This document shows, piece by piece, positions 45,270 to 54,330 of a DNA stretch of 64,000 nt. The stretch lies in NCBI RefSeq assembly GCF_024519435.1, contig NZ_JALJRZ010000001.1, forward strand, positions 868,001 through 932,000. The letters run 5' to 3'. The notes under the pieces are model-generated. The model did not search any database, was not told the origin of the DNA, and saw nothing but the letters and a program-made list of their open reading frames with translations. Both the position numbers and the translations under genes were made by a program. Each line of letters starts with the position of its first letter. Position 1 is the first letter of the stretch. This DNA comes from Terrabacter sp. Ter38 (GTDB lineage: Bacteria; Actinomycetota; Actinomycetes; Actinomycetales; Dermatophilaceae).

Positions 45270-46600
45270 GCGGCCTCCTCCGAGTCCTTGTCGGTGCGGT
45301 CGGTGTCGTCGGGCTGGTCGGCGTCCTTGCTCGTGTCGGCGAGGTAGCGCACGACCGCCCGCGACGCGGGGTCGAGCCACGCCGCCGCAGCAGCGCGGGC
45401 CTGCTCGGCGGTCACCGCGCGGATGCGCTCGACGAAGGTGTTGACGTATGCCGGGTCGCCCGTGAGCAGGGCGTGGTGGCTGATGTGGTCGGCGCGCTCC
45501 TCGATGCTCGCGAGCGCGCTCAGCCACGAGCGTTCGGTGTCGGCGATGACCGACTCGAGCTCGGCGGCATCCGGCCCCTCGTCGATGAAGCGGCGGATCT
45601 CCTCGCACACCGCGGCCTCGACGTGCTCGACGTCGGCGCCCGCGGACACGTCGACGGTGATGGTGCCGAGCCCGACGCCGTCGACGAGTCCCATCGTCCA
45701 TCCGCCCACGGCCACGGCGGTCTCGTCGGTGCGCACCAGACGGCGCACGAGCCGAGAGCTCGCCAGGCCGCCGAGCACGTCGACGGCCACCTGGCAGGCG
45801 AGGTAGTCGGGCGTCGTGTCGACGGGGAGCCGGAAGGAGACGTAGATGCGGTCGTTGGGGACGTCACCGACGCGGTCCAGCCGGACCGGCTCCGACAGCG
45901 GTGGCAGCTGCGCGTGCCGCTCCCGCGGGTGCAGCTCGATGGCTGGCAGGCCGCCGAAGTACCGCTCGGCAGCGGCGAAGCCCTCCGCCGGCGTCACGTC
46001 GCCGACGAGGGTGAGGACGGTGTTGTTCGGCCCGTAGTGCGCGCGGAAGAAGGCGTGGACGTCCTCGAGCGTCGCGGCGTCGAGGTCTTCCATGGAGCCG
46101 ATCGTCGGGTGGTGGTAGGGGTGGTCCTCGGGGAACGCCGTCGCGTAGATGTCGATGAGCGCGGAGCCGTAGGGCACGTTGTCGTACCGCTGGCGCTTCT
46201 CCTCCTTGACGACGTCGCGCTGGTTGTCGAGGTTCTCCTGGGTCACGGCGTCGAGCAGGTGGCCGTGCCGGTCGGCCTCGAGCCACAGCGCGAGCTCGAG
46301 GGCACCGGTCGGCACGGTCTCGAAGTAGTTCGTCCGGTCGAACCACGTCGTGGCGTTGAGCCGGGCGCCCTCGTCCATGAGGGCCGAGAAGTGCTCGCCC
46401 GACGCGACGTTGCGGCTGCCCTGGAACATCAGGTGCTCGAAGAGGTGGGCGAAGCCGGTGCGTCCGGGGGTCTCGTGGCGGGAGCCGACGCCGACCCACA
46501 GGTTCACCGCGACGTTGGGCACCGTGTGGTCCTCGCTGACGATGACGCGCAGGCCGTTGGCGAGCGTGTGCTCCGCGAGCGGGTAGGAGATCGCTGTCAC
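45266..46600 (-). CDS. M16-family zinc peptidase, catalytic subunit
   Basis: The predicted protein has 444 residues from GTG 46600. The inverted zinc motif H52-L-F-E55-H56 is followed by the second glutamate region ENLDNQRDVVKEEKRQRYDN. LANGLRVIVSEDHTVPNVAVNLWVGVGSR is the typical N-terminus. Members process or degrade unfolded peptides. There is no signal peptide, so it is likely cytosolic. The acidic Asp-rich tail (DADQPDDTDRTDKDSEE) is unusual. It precedes and is coupled to the inactive partner. Confidence 0.93.
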   Translation of the reverse strand: MTAISYPLAEHTLANGLRVIVSEDHTVPNVAVNLWVGVGSRHETPGRTGFAHLFEHLMFQGSRNVASGEHFSALMDEGARLNATTWFDRTNYFETVPTGALELALWLEADRHGHLLDAVTQENLDNQRDVVKEEKRQRYDNVPYGSALIDIYATAFPEDHPYHHPTIGSMEDLDAATLEDVHAFFRAHYGPNNTVLTLVGDVTPAEGFAAAERYFGGLPAIELHPRERHAQLPPLSEPVRLDRVGDVPNDRIYVSFRLPVDTTPDYLACQVAVDVLGGLASSRLVRRLVRTDETAVAVGGWTMGLVDGVGLGTITVDVSAGADVEHVEAAVCEEIRRFIDEGPDAAELESVIADTERSWLSALASIEERADHISHHALLTGDPAYVNTFVERIRAVTAEQARAAAAAWLDPASRAVVRYLADTSKDADQPDDTDRTDKDSEEAA

Positions 46601-46730
46601 GAACCGACCCTATGCGACGGAGTGCGGAAGGTGACGAGTCGTGAACGCGCACCAGGCCGTCGAGTACGTGCAGAATGCGGGGGCCGAACTCGGCACCGCC
46701 GCCTTCTTCCGTCAGGAGCACGCTCACCCC

Positions 46731-47255
46731 ATGACCGACCACCCCGTTCCCGAGGCCAGCTCGTCCGAGCCCGTGGTCCCACCGGTGCCGTCGACGGGCG
46801 TCCCCTCGGCTCCCGAACAGCCGACTCCCGCGCAGCCGACTCCCGCGCAGCCGACTCCCGCGCAGCCGACTCCCGCGCAGCCGACGTCGGCTCCGCCGGC
46901 TCACGCTCAGGTCACCGGCGGCAGGCCGGGTCGCCTGTCGGGGCTCAAGCGCTTCGGCGGCTTCCTCTTCGCAATCCTCGCCTTCTTCCTCTTCCGGGCC
47001 CTGACCGCGGACGACGGCACCCACGGCATCAAGACCGGGGAGTGCATCGCGTCGGTCGGGACCGACGACTTCAAGAAGGTCGACTGCGGGGACTCGACGT
47101 CGCTCGGTTCGGTCACCTTCGTCGAGAAGAACGCCCCCACCGACGAGACGTCGGCACTGGCCCTCTGTGCGAAGCACGACGCCACGAACGCCTTCACGAG
47201 CGCTACCTCGGACGGTGGGGCCGGCACGATCATCTGCGTCGCCGACCGGAAGTAG
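46731..47255 (+). CDS. LppU/SCO3897-like membrane-anchored protein with PAQPT repeats
   Basis: About 174 residues from ATG 46731; an in-frame GTG at 46641 with GGAAGG upstream would add 30 residues. The N-terminal 50 residues are Pro/Thr-rich and include four perfect 15-bp repeats encoding QPTPA. One membrane helix follows (FGGFLFAILAFFLFRAL). Outside lies an 80-residue domain with four cysteines (GECIASVG, VDCGDS, LCAKHD, IICVAD) matching the LppU-like proteins of Streptomyces and mycobacteria. Function is unknown. Confidence 0.75.
   Translation: MTDHPVPEASSSEPVVPPVPSTGVPSAPEQPTPAQPTPAQPTPAQPTPAQPTSAPPAHAQVTGGRPGRLSGLKRFGGFLFAILAFFLFRALTADDGTHGIKTGECIASVGTDDFKKVDCGDSTSLGSVTFVEKNAPTDETSALALCAKHDATNAFTSATSDGGAGTIICVADRK
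46818..46885. repeat. 15-bp tandem repeat, four perfect copies plus a partial one
   Basis: The unit CAGCCGACTCCCGCG repeats at 46818, 46833, 46848 and 46863, followed by a partial copy. It is in frame and encodes QPTPA, so copy-number changes would lengthen or shorten the proline-rich cytoplasmic segment without frameshift. Confidence 0.92.
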
Positions 47256-47324
47256 GAGACGCACCAGCACGTCCACGACGGGCGCCCGGTGTGACTGTGC
47301 GCCCCTCTGACGCACCGACGTCAG

Positions 47325-47379
47325 ATAACTGTTGGTTATGCTGTATTCGGCTAGCATCACCACGCGGTATGATCGGGTC
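47325..47379 (+). promoter_or_regulatory. Probable leaderless promoter with upstream palindrome
   Basis: TATGAT at 47368-47373 is an ideal actinobacterial -10 box. It lies exactly six bases before the ATG at 47380, so the transcript should start at or next to the start codon. TTCGGC at 47346-47351 is a 16-base-spaced -35 candidate. Just upstream lies ATAAC-N5-GTTAT (47325-47339), an operator-like palindrome. No ribosome-binding site precedes the ATG, in agreement with leaderless translation. Confidence 0.6.
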
Positions 47380-49080
47380 ATGGCTGGAGCTCCGGAGAAC
47401 GACCTGCTGACCACGATCCGCGCGAGCGTCATCGGTGACGACCAGGTGATGCACGGCCCCTACGGCCCGCGCCGCGTCACGTACGCGGACTACACCGCCT
47501 CGGGCCGTGGCCTGACCTTCATCGAGGACTTCATCCGCAACGAGGTCCTCCCCCGCTACGCCAACACCCACACCGAGAGCTCGGGCACCGGGCTGCAGAC
47601 GACGCGCCTGCGCGAGGACGCCCGGCGCACCATCCGCGACTCCGTGGGTGGTGACGACGAGACGGTCGTCGTCTTCGCCGGCTCGGGCTGCACCGGAGCC
47701 ATCGACAAGCTCGTCGGCATCCTCGGCCTGCGCATCCCGTCGAACTTCGAGGACCGTTGGCACGCCAGCGATCTCGTACCCTCCGACCAGCGGCCCGTCA
47801 TCTTCATCGGGCCCTACGAGCACCACTCCAACGAGGTGATGTGGCGCGAGTGCGTCGCCGATGTCGTCGTCATCCCGCAGGACCTCGACGGGCACGTCGA
47901 CATCGAGGCGCTCCGCGAGCGCCTCGTCGAGCACGCCGACCGCCCGCTTCTCATCGGCTCCTTCTCGGCCGCGAGCAACGTCACCGGCATCGTCACCGAC
48001 ACCGACGCGATCTCCTCGCTCCTCCATGAGCACGGCGCGCTCGCCTTCTGGGACTACGCCGCCGCCGCGCCCTACGTCGACATCGAGATGTACGGCCGAG
48101 GCGGCCGGGGCGTCGCCGACCCGACGGCATACAAGGACGCCGTCTTCCTCAGCCCGCACAAGTTCATCGGCGGCCCGAGCACGCCGGGCGTCCTCGTCGT
48201 GCGCCGCGAGCTCATGACCAACCGGGTGCCCGACGTGCCGGGCGGCGGCACCGTCACCTACGTCAACCCCGATGCCCACGACTACCTCACCGACCCCGCG
48301 CACCGGGAGGAGGGCGGCACGCCCGCCATCATCGAGGCCATCCGCGCCGGGCTCGTCTTCAGGCTCAAGGAGGCCGTCGGCGTGGAGACCATCCGGGCCC
48401 GCGAGGACCGCTTCCTCCAGCGCGCGGTCACGGCCTGGCGCGACGAGGCGGCCATCGAGATCCTCGGCAACCTCGACGCCGAGCGCCTGTCGATCGTGTC
48501 GTTCGTCGTCCACGCCCAGGGCGAGCGCTACCTCCACCACAACTTCGTCGTCGCCGTGCTCAACGACCTCTTCGGCATCCAGGCCCGCGGCGGCTGCTCG
48601 TGTGCCGGGCCCTACGGCCACTACCTCCTGGGCATCGACCTCGAGCGCTCGCACGAGTTCGAGCGCGAGATCGGGCGCGGCTGCGAGGGCATCAAGCCGG
48701 GCTGGGTGCGAGTCAACTTCAACTACTTCATCTCCGACGTCGTCGCCGACTACGTCATCGAGGCCGTCCGACTCGTGGCCCGCGACGGCTGGCGGCTGCT
48801 CGGCGACTACGACTTCGAGCCGGCGACGGGGATCTGGCGCCACCGGGACGGCCCGGTCGAGCCCCCGCTACGGCTGCACCAGGTGAGCTTCGAGCAGGGG
48901 CGCCTGACCTACCCCGCGCAGCTCGAGCGGGCCGGGGAGGACGCACTCGCCGGACACCTCGCCGACGCGCGAGCGATCCTCGCCGCGGCCGACCCGCAGC
49001 GGTGCGACGAGGCACACGTCAACGTCGACTTCGACCACCTCAGGTGGTTCGAGCTGCCCGTCCGCAGCCTCTCTCGCTGA
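47380..49080 (+). CDS. Class V aminotransferase / cysteine-desulfurase-like PLP enzyme
   Basis: The predicted protein has 566 residues from ATG 47380. The fold-type I core shows YADYTASGRGLTFIEDFI, NTHTESSGTG, VVFAGSGCTGAIDKLV, AFWDYAAAAPYVDI and the PLP lysine K261 in LSPHKFIGGPSTPG. ARGGCSCAGPYGHYLLGID contains two cysteines near the position of the SufS/NifS catalytic cysteine. It is much longer than SufS (about 420), with a C-terminal 110-residue extension. The reaction is unknown. No iron-sulfur assembly gene is near, and its own regulated promoter suggests a conditional role. Confidence 0.85.
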   Translation: MAGAPENDLLTTIRASVIGDDQVMHGPYGPRRVTYADYTASGRGLTFIEDFIRNEVLPRYANTHTESSGTGLQTTRLREDARRTIRDSVGGDDETVVVFAGSGCTGAIDKLVGILGLRIPSNFEDRWHASDLVPSDQRPVIFIGPYEHHSNEVMWRECVADVVVIPQDLDGHVDIEALRERLVEHADRPLLIGSFSAASNVTGIVTDTDAISSLLHEHGALAFWDYAAAAPYVDIEMYGRGGRGVADPTAYKDAVFLSPHKFIGGPSTPGVLVVRRELMTNRVPDVPGGGTVTYVNPDAHDYLTDPAHREEGGTPAIIEAIRAGLVFRLKEAVGVETIRAREDRFLQRAVTAWRDEAAIEILGNLDAERLSIVSFVVHAQGERYLHHNFVVAVLNDLFGIQARGGCSCAGPYGHYLLGIDLERSHEFEREIGRGCEGIKPGWVRVNFNYFISDVVADYVIEAVRLVARDGWRLLGDYDFEPATGIWRHRDGPVEPPLRLHQVSFEQGRLTYPAQLERAGEDALAGHLADARAILAAADPQRCDEAHVNVDFDHLRWFELPVRSLSR

Positions 49081-49098
49081 GCGGGCGGGCACCCGAGG

Positions 49099-49998
49099 TC
49101 AGGGGACGAGCACGAGCTTGCCGCCGGCGTGGCCGCTGTCGCTCAGCGCCTGCGCCTGCGCCGCCTCCGTGAGCGGCAGCACGCGCGAGATCGTCGTCGT
49201 GAGCGCGCCCGACGCCCTGAGTGCCACGAGCTCGGCGAGGTCCTCCGCCGACCGCTGCGACGTGCCGCTGAAGGTGATGCCGGTCGTGAAGGCGGCCGGG
49301 TCGGCGATCGTCACGAGCCGGTCCGGGCCACCGAGCAGCTCGACGGAGTCGTCGAGGACGCCGGCACCACTCGCGTCGAGCACGGCGTCCACCCCGTCCG
49401 GCGCCAGTTCCCGCACGCGGTCGAGCCAACCATCGCCGTAGGTCGTCGGTGTGGCGCCGAGCGCGGCGACACGCTCCTGGTTGGCCGCCGAGGCCGTGCC
49501 GATGACGGTGGCACCGGCCGCGACGGCGAGCTGGGTCGCGACCTCGCCGACCACCCCACTGGCCCCGTGCACGAGCAACGTCTCGCCGGGCTGCACGCCG
49601 AGCAGGCGCAGCACGCGTCTGGACGTCTCGCCGGCGACGGGCAGCGACACGGCGACGGTGGCGTCGAGCGCGTCGGGCACGACGGCATACGTGCTCAGCA
49701 CGGCGAGCTCGGCGTACGCACCGCCCTCCGCGAAGCCGACGACCCGGTCACCCACCGCGACGTCGGTGACCCCCTCCCCCAGCGCGTCGACGACACCGGC
49801 GGCCTCGAGGCCGGGCACGAGCGGGAACGCCGTGTCCGGCGAGGCCATGCGGCCGCTCCGGGCCTTGCCGTCGGCCGGGTTGACCCCGACCGCCTCGACC
49901 CGGACCCTGACCTGGCCGCGGGCCGGTTGCGGGTCGGGCCGCTGCGCCTCGTGCAGCTCCTCGGGTCCGCCGAAGCGGTCGATGACGATGGCCTTCAT
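49099..49998 (-). CDS. NADP-dependent quinone oxidoreductase (MDR family)
   Basis: The predicted protein has 299 residues from ATG 49998. MKAIVIDRFGGPEELHEAQRP and EAVGVNPADGKARSGR start the GroES-like part. The Rossmann part shows LLVHGASGVVGEVATQLAVAAGATVIGTAS. No structural or catalytic zinc ligands are visible. This is a QOR-type enzyme related to, but distinct from, the one at 28.8 kb. It converges on the class V aminotransferase, with 18 bases between stops. Confidence 0.9.
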   Translation of the reverse strand: MKAIVIDRFGGPEELHEAQRPDPQPARGQVRVRVEAVGVNPADGKARSGRMASPDTAFPLVPGLEAAGVVDALGEGVTDVAVGDRVVGFAEGGAYAELAVLSTYAVVPDALDATVAVSLPVAGETSRRVLRLLGVQPGETLLVHGASGVVGEVATQLAVAAGATVIGTASAANQERVAALGATPTTYGDGWLDRVRELAPDGVDAVLDASGAGVLDDSVELLGGPDRLVTIADPAAFTTGITFSGTSQRSAEDLAELVALRASGALTTTISRVLPLTEAAQAQALSDSGHAGGKLVLVP

Positions 49999-50177
49999 GG
50001 TGCCTCCTGCTGCCCGGCCGCCCGGCGGGCGACGTCATCCGCACAACGACGCGGACCGCTCGCGTATGCCGTCGCGTCCGGTCCCTGGGCACCGCGGCCT
50101 CCGAGCGACCACCCAGCCCCACCACGGCGCCATCGCGGCGTGGCCGTCGAGTCCGTGGACGGCGATGTTGGAGTGCG

Positions 50178-52754
50178 TCAGAGACGGGGGTCGACCGGCT
50201 CCGACTCGAGGGCGAGCACCGCGAAGACGGGCTCGTGGACGCGCCACAGCGGCTCGCCCCGGGCCAGCCGCTCCAGGGACTCGAGCCCGAGCGCGTACTC
50301 GCGCAGGGCGAGGGACCGCTTGTGCCCGAGGTTGCGCTCGCGGAGCCGCTCGAGGTGCTGGGGCAGCGTGTAGTCGGGTCCGTAGATGATCCGCAGGTAC
50401 TCCCGCCCGCGCACCTTGAGGCCCAGCTGCACGAGACCCGAGCGGGTGCGCAGGAGGCCGGCCGCCGGCTTGACCACCATGCCCTCGCCACCCGAGGCGG
50501 TGAGGTCTTCCCACCACCGCACGCCGGCCGCGACCGACGCCGGGTCGCCGGTGTCGACGACGAGCCGGCGCGTCGTGCGGAACGTCTGCGGGTCGGCCTC
50601 GACGAGGCGGTCGATGCGGTCGAGGTGCCATCGGTGCCCGCGGTCGTGCCAGGTGCTGCCCTCGCCCGCGAGCAGCTGGAAGGGCGCGAGCTGCACACCG
50701 TCGAGACCGTCGACGTCCCAGCAGTACCGGCGGTATGCGGCCGTGAACGCCTCGGCGTTGGCCCGCCGTGCCATGGTGCGACCGAGCAGGTCGGCGACGT
50801 CGAGACCGCGTCCGGCGGCGCGCTCGAGCACGTCGACGGCGGCGGGCAACGCGGCGCGGGCAGCCGCGCCGACGGAGGCGTACTGCTCCCGCAGCAGCGC
50901 GTCGGCCTTGAGCGACCAGGGCAGCAGCTCTGCGTCGAGCAGCAGCCAGTCGGTCCCGAGCTCGTCCCAGAGGCCGGCCTCCCCCACGGCCGTCCGCACC
51001 CGCGTGAGCAGGGACTCGGTGAGGTGGCCGTCGAGGAAGGACCGACCCGTGCGGGTGTGCACGACCCCGGTCTCGCCGGCCGGGGCCCCGAAGCGTCGCG
51101 CGGCCGTGGCGGCGTCGCGACACACGAGCACGACGGCACGCGAGCCCATGTGCTTCTCCTCGCACACGACCTCTCCGACACCGGCTTCGGCGTAGGCGCC
51201 GAAGGCCTCGTCAGGGTGCTCGAGCAGGTCGGTGCGTCGCGATGTCGCGACCGGCGCCATGGTCGGCGGCAGGTAGCCGAGCCAGCGCGGGTGCACGGCG
51301 AAGCGGCTCATCACCTCGAGTGCGCCGGCGGCGTTCTCGCCGCGGATCGAGATCCGCCCGTGGTGGGCCGTCTCGACGACGCGGCGGCCGAGGACGTCCG
51401 TGAGGTCGAGGTCGTCGTCGCCACGCGCCTGCCCGGCGCGGATGTCGCCTGCGGCCACGGTGCTCCCGCCGGCGACCGGGAACGGCTTGGACGGCGCGTA
51501 CCAGACCTGCTCCGCGGCGATCTGCACGACCTCCTTCTCCGGGTAACGCAGCGCCGTGAGGTGACCTCCGAAGACGCACCCGGTGTCGAGGCACATCGTG
51601 TTGTTGACCCACTCGGGGTCGGGCGTCGGCGTGTGGCCGTAGAGGACCATGGCCCGGCCGCGGTAGTCGCGCGCCCACGGGTAGCGGACGGGCAGCCCGA
51701 ACTCGTCGGTCTCCCCCGTCGTGTCGCCGTAGAGGGCGAAGGACCGGACCCGCCCCGAGGCCCGCCCGTGGTAGGCCTCCTTCAGCCCGGCGTGGGCGAC
51801 GACGAGCCGCCCGTCGTCGAGCACGAGGTGCGACACGAGGCCGTAGCACCAGTCGCGCACGGCCGCGCGGAACTCGGCAGGCTCCTGCCCGAGCTGGGCG
51901 AGCGTCGTCTCGAGCCCGTGGCTCACCTGGACCCGGGCTCCGTCGAGAGCCCGGACGAGCTTGTGCTCGTGGTTGCCGGGGACCGCGAAGGCGTGCCCCG
52001 ACGCCGTCATGCCCATGGCGAGGCGCAGCACCCCCGGGGTGTCGGGACCCCGGTCGACGAGGTCACCGACGAACACGGCGCGACGGCCCTCGGGGTGCTC
52101 GGCGTCGACGGCTCGCCCCTCGTCGTCGCGGACCAGCGCGTAGCCGAGCCGGTCCAGCAGCCGCTCCATCTCGAGCCGACAGCCGTGCACGTCGCCGATG
52201 ACGTCGAACGGGCCGTGCTCGTCGCGACGGTCGTTGAGCAGTCGCTCACGGACCACGTCGACCGAGGCGATCTCGTCCACGCCGTTGAGGATGTGAACCT
52301 TGCGGAAGCCCTCTCTCCCCAGGCCTTTCAGTGACCGCCGAAGCTGGTCGTGGTGCCGCTTGACGACGTGGGCGCCGAAGTCGCGGTCGGGCCGCTCGCG
52401 GTTGCGCTCGACGGCGACCGACACCGGCACGTCGAGGACGACGGCGACCGGCAGCACGTCGTGCGCCCTGGCGAGCTCGACGAGCTGGCGCCGCGCGTCC
52501 TTCGAGACGTTGGTCGCGTCGACGACCGTGAGTCGTCCGGCGGCGAGTCGCTTGCCTGCGATGTAGGCGAGCACGTCGAAGGCGTCCTTCGAGGCCGCCT
52601 GGTCGTTCTCGTCGTCGGACACGAGCCCGCGGCAGAAGTCGCTCGAGATGACCTCGAAGCGACCGAAGTGCCGGGCCGCGAACGTCGACTTGCCCGATCC
52701 GGACGCACCGACGAGGGCGACGAGGGCGAGCTCCGGGATCGCGATCGTCGTCAT
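50178..52754 (-). CDS. pnkp: Bacterial polynucleotide kinase-phosphatase-ligase Pnkp (RNA repair)
   Basis: The predicted protein has 858 residues from ATG 52754, overlapping the hen1 stop as ATGA. Three modules occur in the usual order. First is a 5' kinase with Walker A GASGSGKST (16-24) and VVDATNVSKDARRQLV. Second is a 2',3' phosphatase of the metallophosphoesterase type with GDVHG (187-191), VGDLVDRGPDTPG and PGNHEHK. Third is a ligase-type adenylyltransferase with nucleophile K534 in EEKHMGSR and SGGEGMVVKPAAG. With Hen1 it repairs RNAs cut by ribotoxins, leaving a 2'-O-methyl mark at the junction. Length matches the Clostridium thermocellum enzyme. Confidence 0.95.
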   Translation of the reverse strand: MTTIAIPELALVALVGASGSGKSTFAARHFGRFEVISSDFCRGLVSDDENDQAASKDAFDVLAYIAGKRLAAGRLTVVDATNVSKDARRQLVELARAHDVLPVAVVLDVPVSVAVERNRERPDRDFGAHVVKRHHDQLRRSLKGLGREGFRKVHILNGVDEIASVDVVRERLLNDRRDEHGPFDVIGDVHGCRLEMERLLDRLGYALVRDDEGRAVDAEHPEGRRAVFVGDLVDRGPDTPGVLRLAMGMTASGHAFAVPGNHEHKLVRALDGARVQVSHGLETTLAQLGQEPAEFRAAVRDWCYGLVSHLVLDDGRLVVAHAGLKEAYHGRASGRVRSFALYGDTTGETDEFGLPVRYPWARDYRGRAMVLYGHTPTPDPEWVNNTMCLDTGCVFGGHLTALRYPEKEVVQIAAEQVWYAPSKPFPVAGGSTVAAGDIRAGQARGDDDLDLTDVLGRRVVETAHHGRISIRGENAAGALEVMSRFAVHPRWLGYLPPTMAPVATSRRTDLLEHPDEAFGAYAEAGVGEVVCEEKHMGSRAVVLVCRDAATAARRFGAPAGETGVVHTRTGRSFLDGHLTESLLTRVRTAVGEAGLWDELGTDWLLLDAELLPWSLKADALLREQYASVGAAARAALPAAVDVLERAAGRGLDVADLLGRTMARRANAEAFTAAYRRYCWDVDGLDGVQLAPFQLLAGEGSTWHDRGHRWHLDRIDRLVEADPQTFRTTRRLVVDTGDPASVAAGVRWWEDLTASGGEGMVVKPAAGLLRTRSGLVQLGLKVRGREYLRIIYGPDYTLPQHLERLRERNLGHKRSLALREYALGLESLERLARGEPLWRVHEPVFAVLALESEPVDPRL

Positions 52755-54226
52755 GCCGCACCACCTTCCGTCGTCGAGTGGGCGGAACCGTCCTGTCGGA
52801 GGTCCACGCGTCGGAAGAGCGCGAGCTGGGTGGGTGCCCCCAGCTCCGGGTCGACGTCGCCCACGGGACGCAGCTCGACGGCATACCCGTGGGCCTCGGC
52901 GACCGCCGAGGCCCACCGCCCGAACTCGTCGCGGGTCCACTCGAACCGGTGGTCCGGGTGGCGCATCGCGCCGGCCGCGAGGCGCTCGTAGCGCACGTTG
53001 AACTCGGCGTTCGGCGTGGTCACGACGACCGACGCCGGGCGCGCGTGGCCGAAGACGCTGCGCTCGAGGGTCGGCAGCCGGTCGAGGTCGAGGTGCTCGA
53101 CCACCTCCATGAGGACGACGGCGTCGAAGCCCTCGAGCGCGCGGTCGCGGTAGGTGGCCGACGACTGGCGCAGGGTCAGGCGCGCGCGGACGCTGTCTGG
53201 CATGCGCTCCAGCCCGAGACGCCGCTCGGCACGCTCGAGGGCACCCGCAGCGACGTCGACACCGACGACCTCCGTGAACGCGGGATCGGCCAGCAGCTCG
53301 CGCAGCAGAGCGCCCTCGCCGCAGCCGAGGTCGACGACGCGGTGCGCGGCCGTGTCGCGCAGGGCGGCGAGGACGGCGGCGGACCGGAGCCGGACGAGCG
53401 GGGTCGCCGGCTCGACATCGTCACCGCCTGCGGTCGGCTCGGCCGACAGCGACTCGGGCTGCGAGGACTCGGGGGCGACGTCGTCGAGCGCGTCGAGGCG
53501 CTCGGTGGCCTCGGCGACGAACACGCCCTGGTGCTTGAGGTAGCGACGGGTGACGAGGTCGCGCTCCGGGTGGCTGCCGAGCCACGCACCGGCGTTGCGG
53601 ACGAGCTTGTCGACCTCGTCGGTGCTGACCCAGTAGTGCTTCGCGCCGTCGAGCACCGGCAGGAGCACGTAGAGGTGGCTCAGGGCGTCGGCGAGCGGCA
53701 TGGTGCCCGTCAGCGTCACCTCGGCGTAGCGCGAGTCACCCCACCGTGGCACCTCGGGGTCGAGTGCGACGGCGTCGGCCCGGACGTGCCAGCCGAGCGG
53801 TGCAAAGAGTCGCTCGACGAGGTCGATGCCCCCCGAGCAGGGCAGCGCCGGCACGGTGACCGTGAGCGGGAGCGCGGCGCCCTCGAGGTCGGGCCGAGCC
53901 GGGCAGCGGCCCTTGAGCGCCGTGCCCCACACCTTGCCGAGCGCCACCGCGAGCATCGACGACGCGGCATACGGCCGGTCGTTGACGTACTGCGCGAGGG
54001 CGAAGCCGTCGCCGCCGAAGCGCTTGCCCCGGACGATGCCGATGGGGTCGACCTCGAGCAGCAACGCTGCCGTGCACCGTTGCTCGTCCGACTCGGGGTA
54101 GAAGACGTGGGCCGTGCCGACCGGCAGCTCGAAGGACTGCACCCGGTCTGGGTGCTTGTGCAGGAGGTAGCCGAGGTCGCTCGCGACCGTGGTCCCGGTC
54201 GCCGTCGTCGTGATGGTCAGCAGCAC
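52751..54226 (-). CDS. hen1: 3'-terminal RNA ribose 2'-O-methyltransferase Hen1
   Basis: The predicted protein has 491 residues; GTG 54226 was chosen because it gives MLLTITTTATG, the usual Hen1 start. The N-terminal 240 residues are the bacterial Hen1 domain that cooperates with Pnkp (ASDLGYLLHKHPDRVQSF, FGGDGFALAQYVNDRPY). An acidic linker follows, then the methyltransferase: SAM loop VVDLGCGEG with D299, and the metal site EVVEHLD with a later His in FGHARPASVVV. It methylates the 3'-end of the 5' RNA fragment before ligation, blocking re-cleavage. First gene of the two-gene operon. Confidence 0.95.
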   Translation of the reverse strand: MLLTITTTATGTTVASDLGYLLHKHPDRVQSFELPVGTAHVFYPESDEQRCTAALLLEVDPIGIVRGKRFGGDGFALAQYVNDRPYAASSMLAVALGKVWGTALKGRCPARPDLEGAALPLTVTVPALPCSGGIDLVERLFAPLGWHVRADAVALDPEVPRWGDSRYAEVTLTGTMPLADALSHLYVLLPVLDGAKHYWVSTDEVDKLVRNAGAWLGSHPERDLVTRRYLKHQGVFVAEATERLDALDDVAPESSQPESLSAEPTAGGDDVEPATPLVRLRSAAVLAALRDTAAHRVVDLGCGEGALLRELLADPAFTEVVGVDVAAGALERAERRLGLERMPDSVRARLTLRQSSATYRDRALEGFDAVVLMEVVEHLDLDRLPTLERSVFGHARPASVVVTTPNAEFNVRYERLAAGAMRHPDHRFEWTRDEFGRWASAVAEAHGYAVELRPVGDVDPELGAPTQLALFRRVDLRQDGSAHSTTEGGAA

Positions 54227-54330
54227 GCGCTCATTGTGCACGCCACGAAGGGGGAGGCGGGCGACCCGCGGGCCTCCGCCGGATGAGCCGTCCTCGTCGC
54301 GGGACCGCGGTGATCGGGCATGCTGGGCGC

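Noticed and set aside
46818-46885. Short direct repeats as a CRISPR array
   Set aside because: The units are contiguous 15-mers without spacers, in frame within a coding region, and no cas gene is present.
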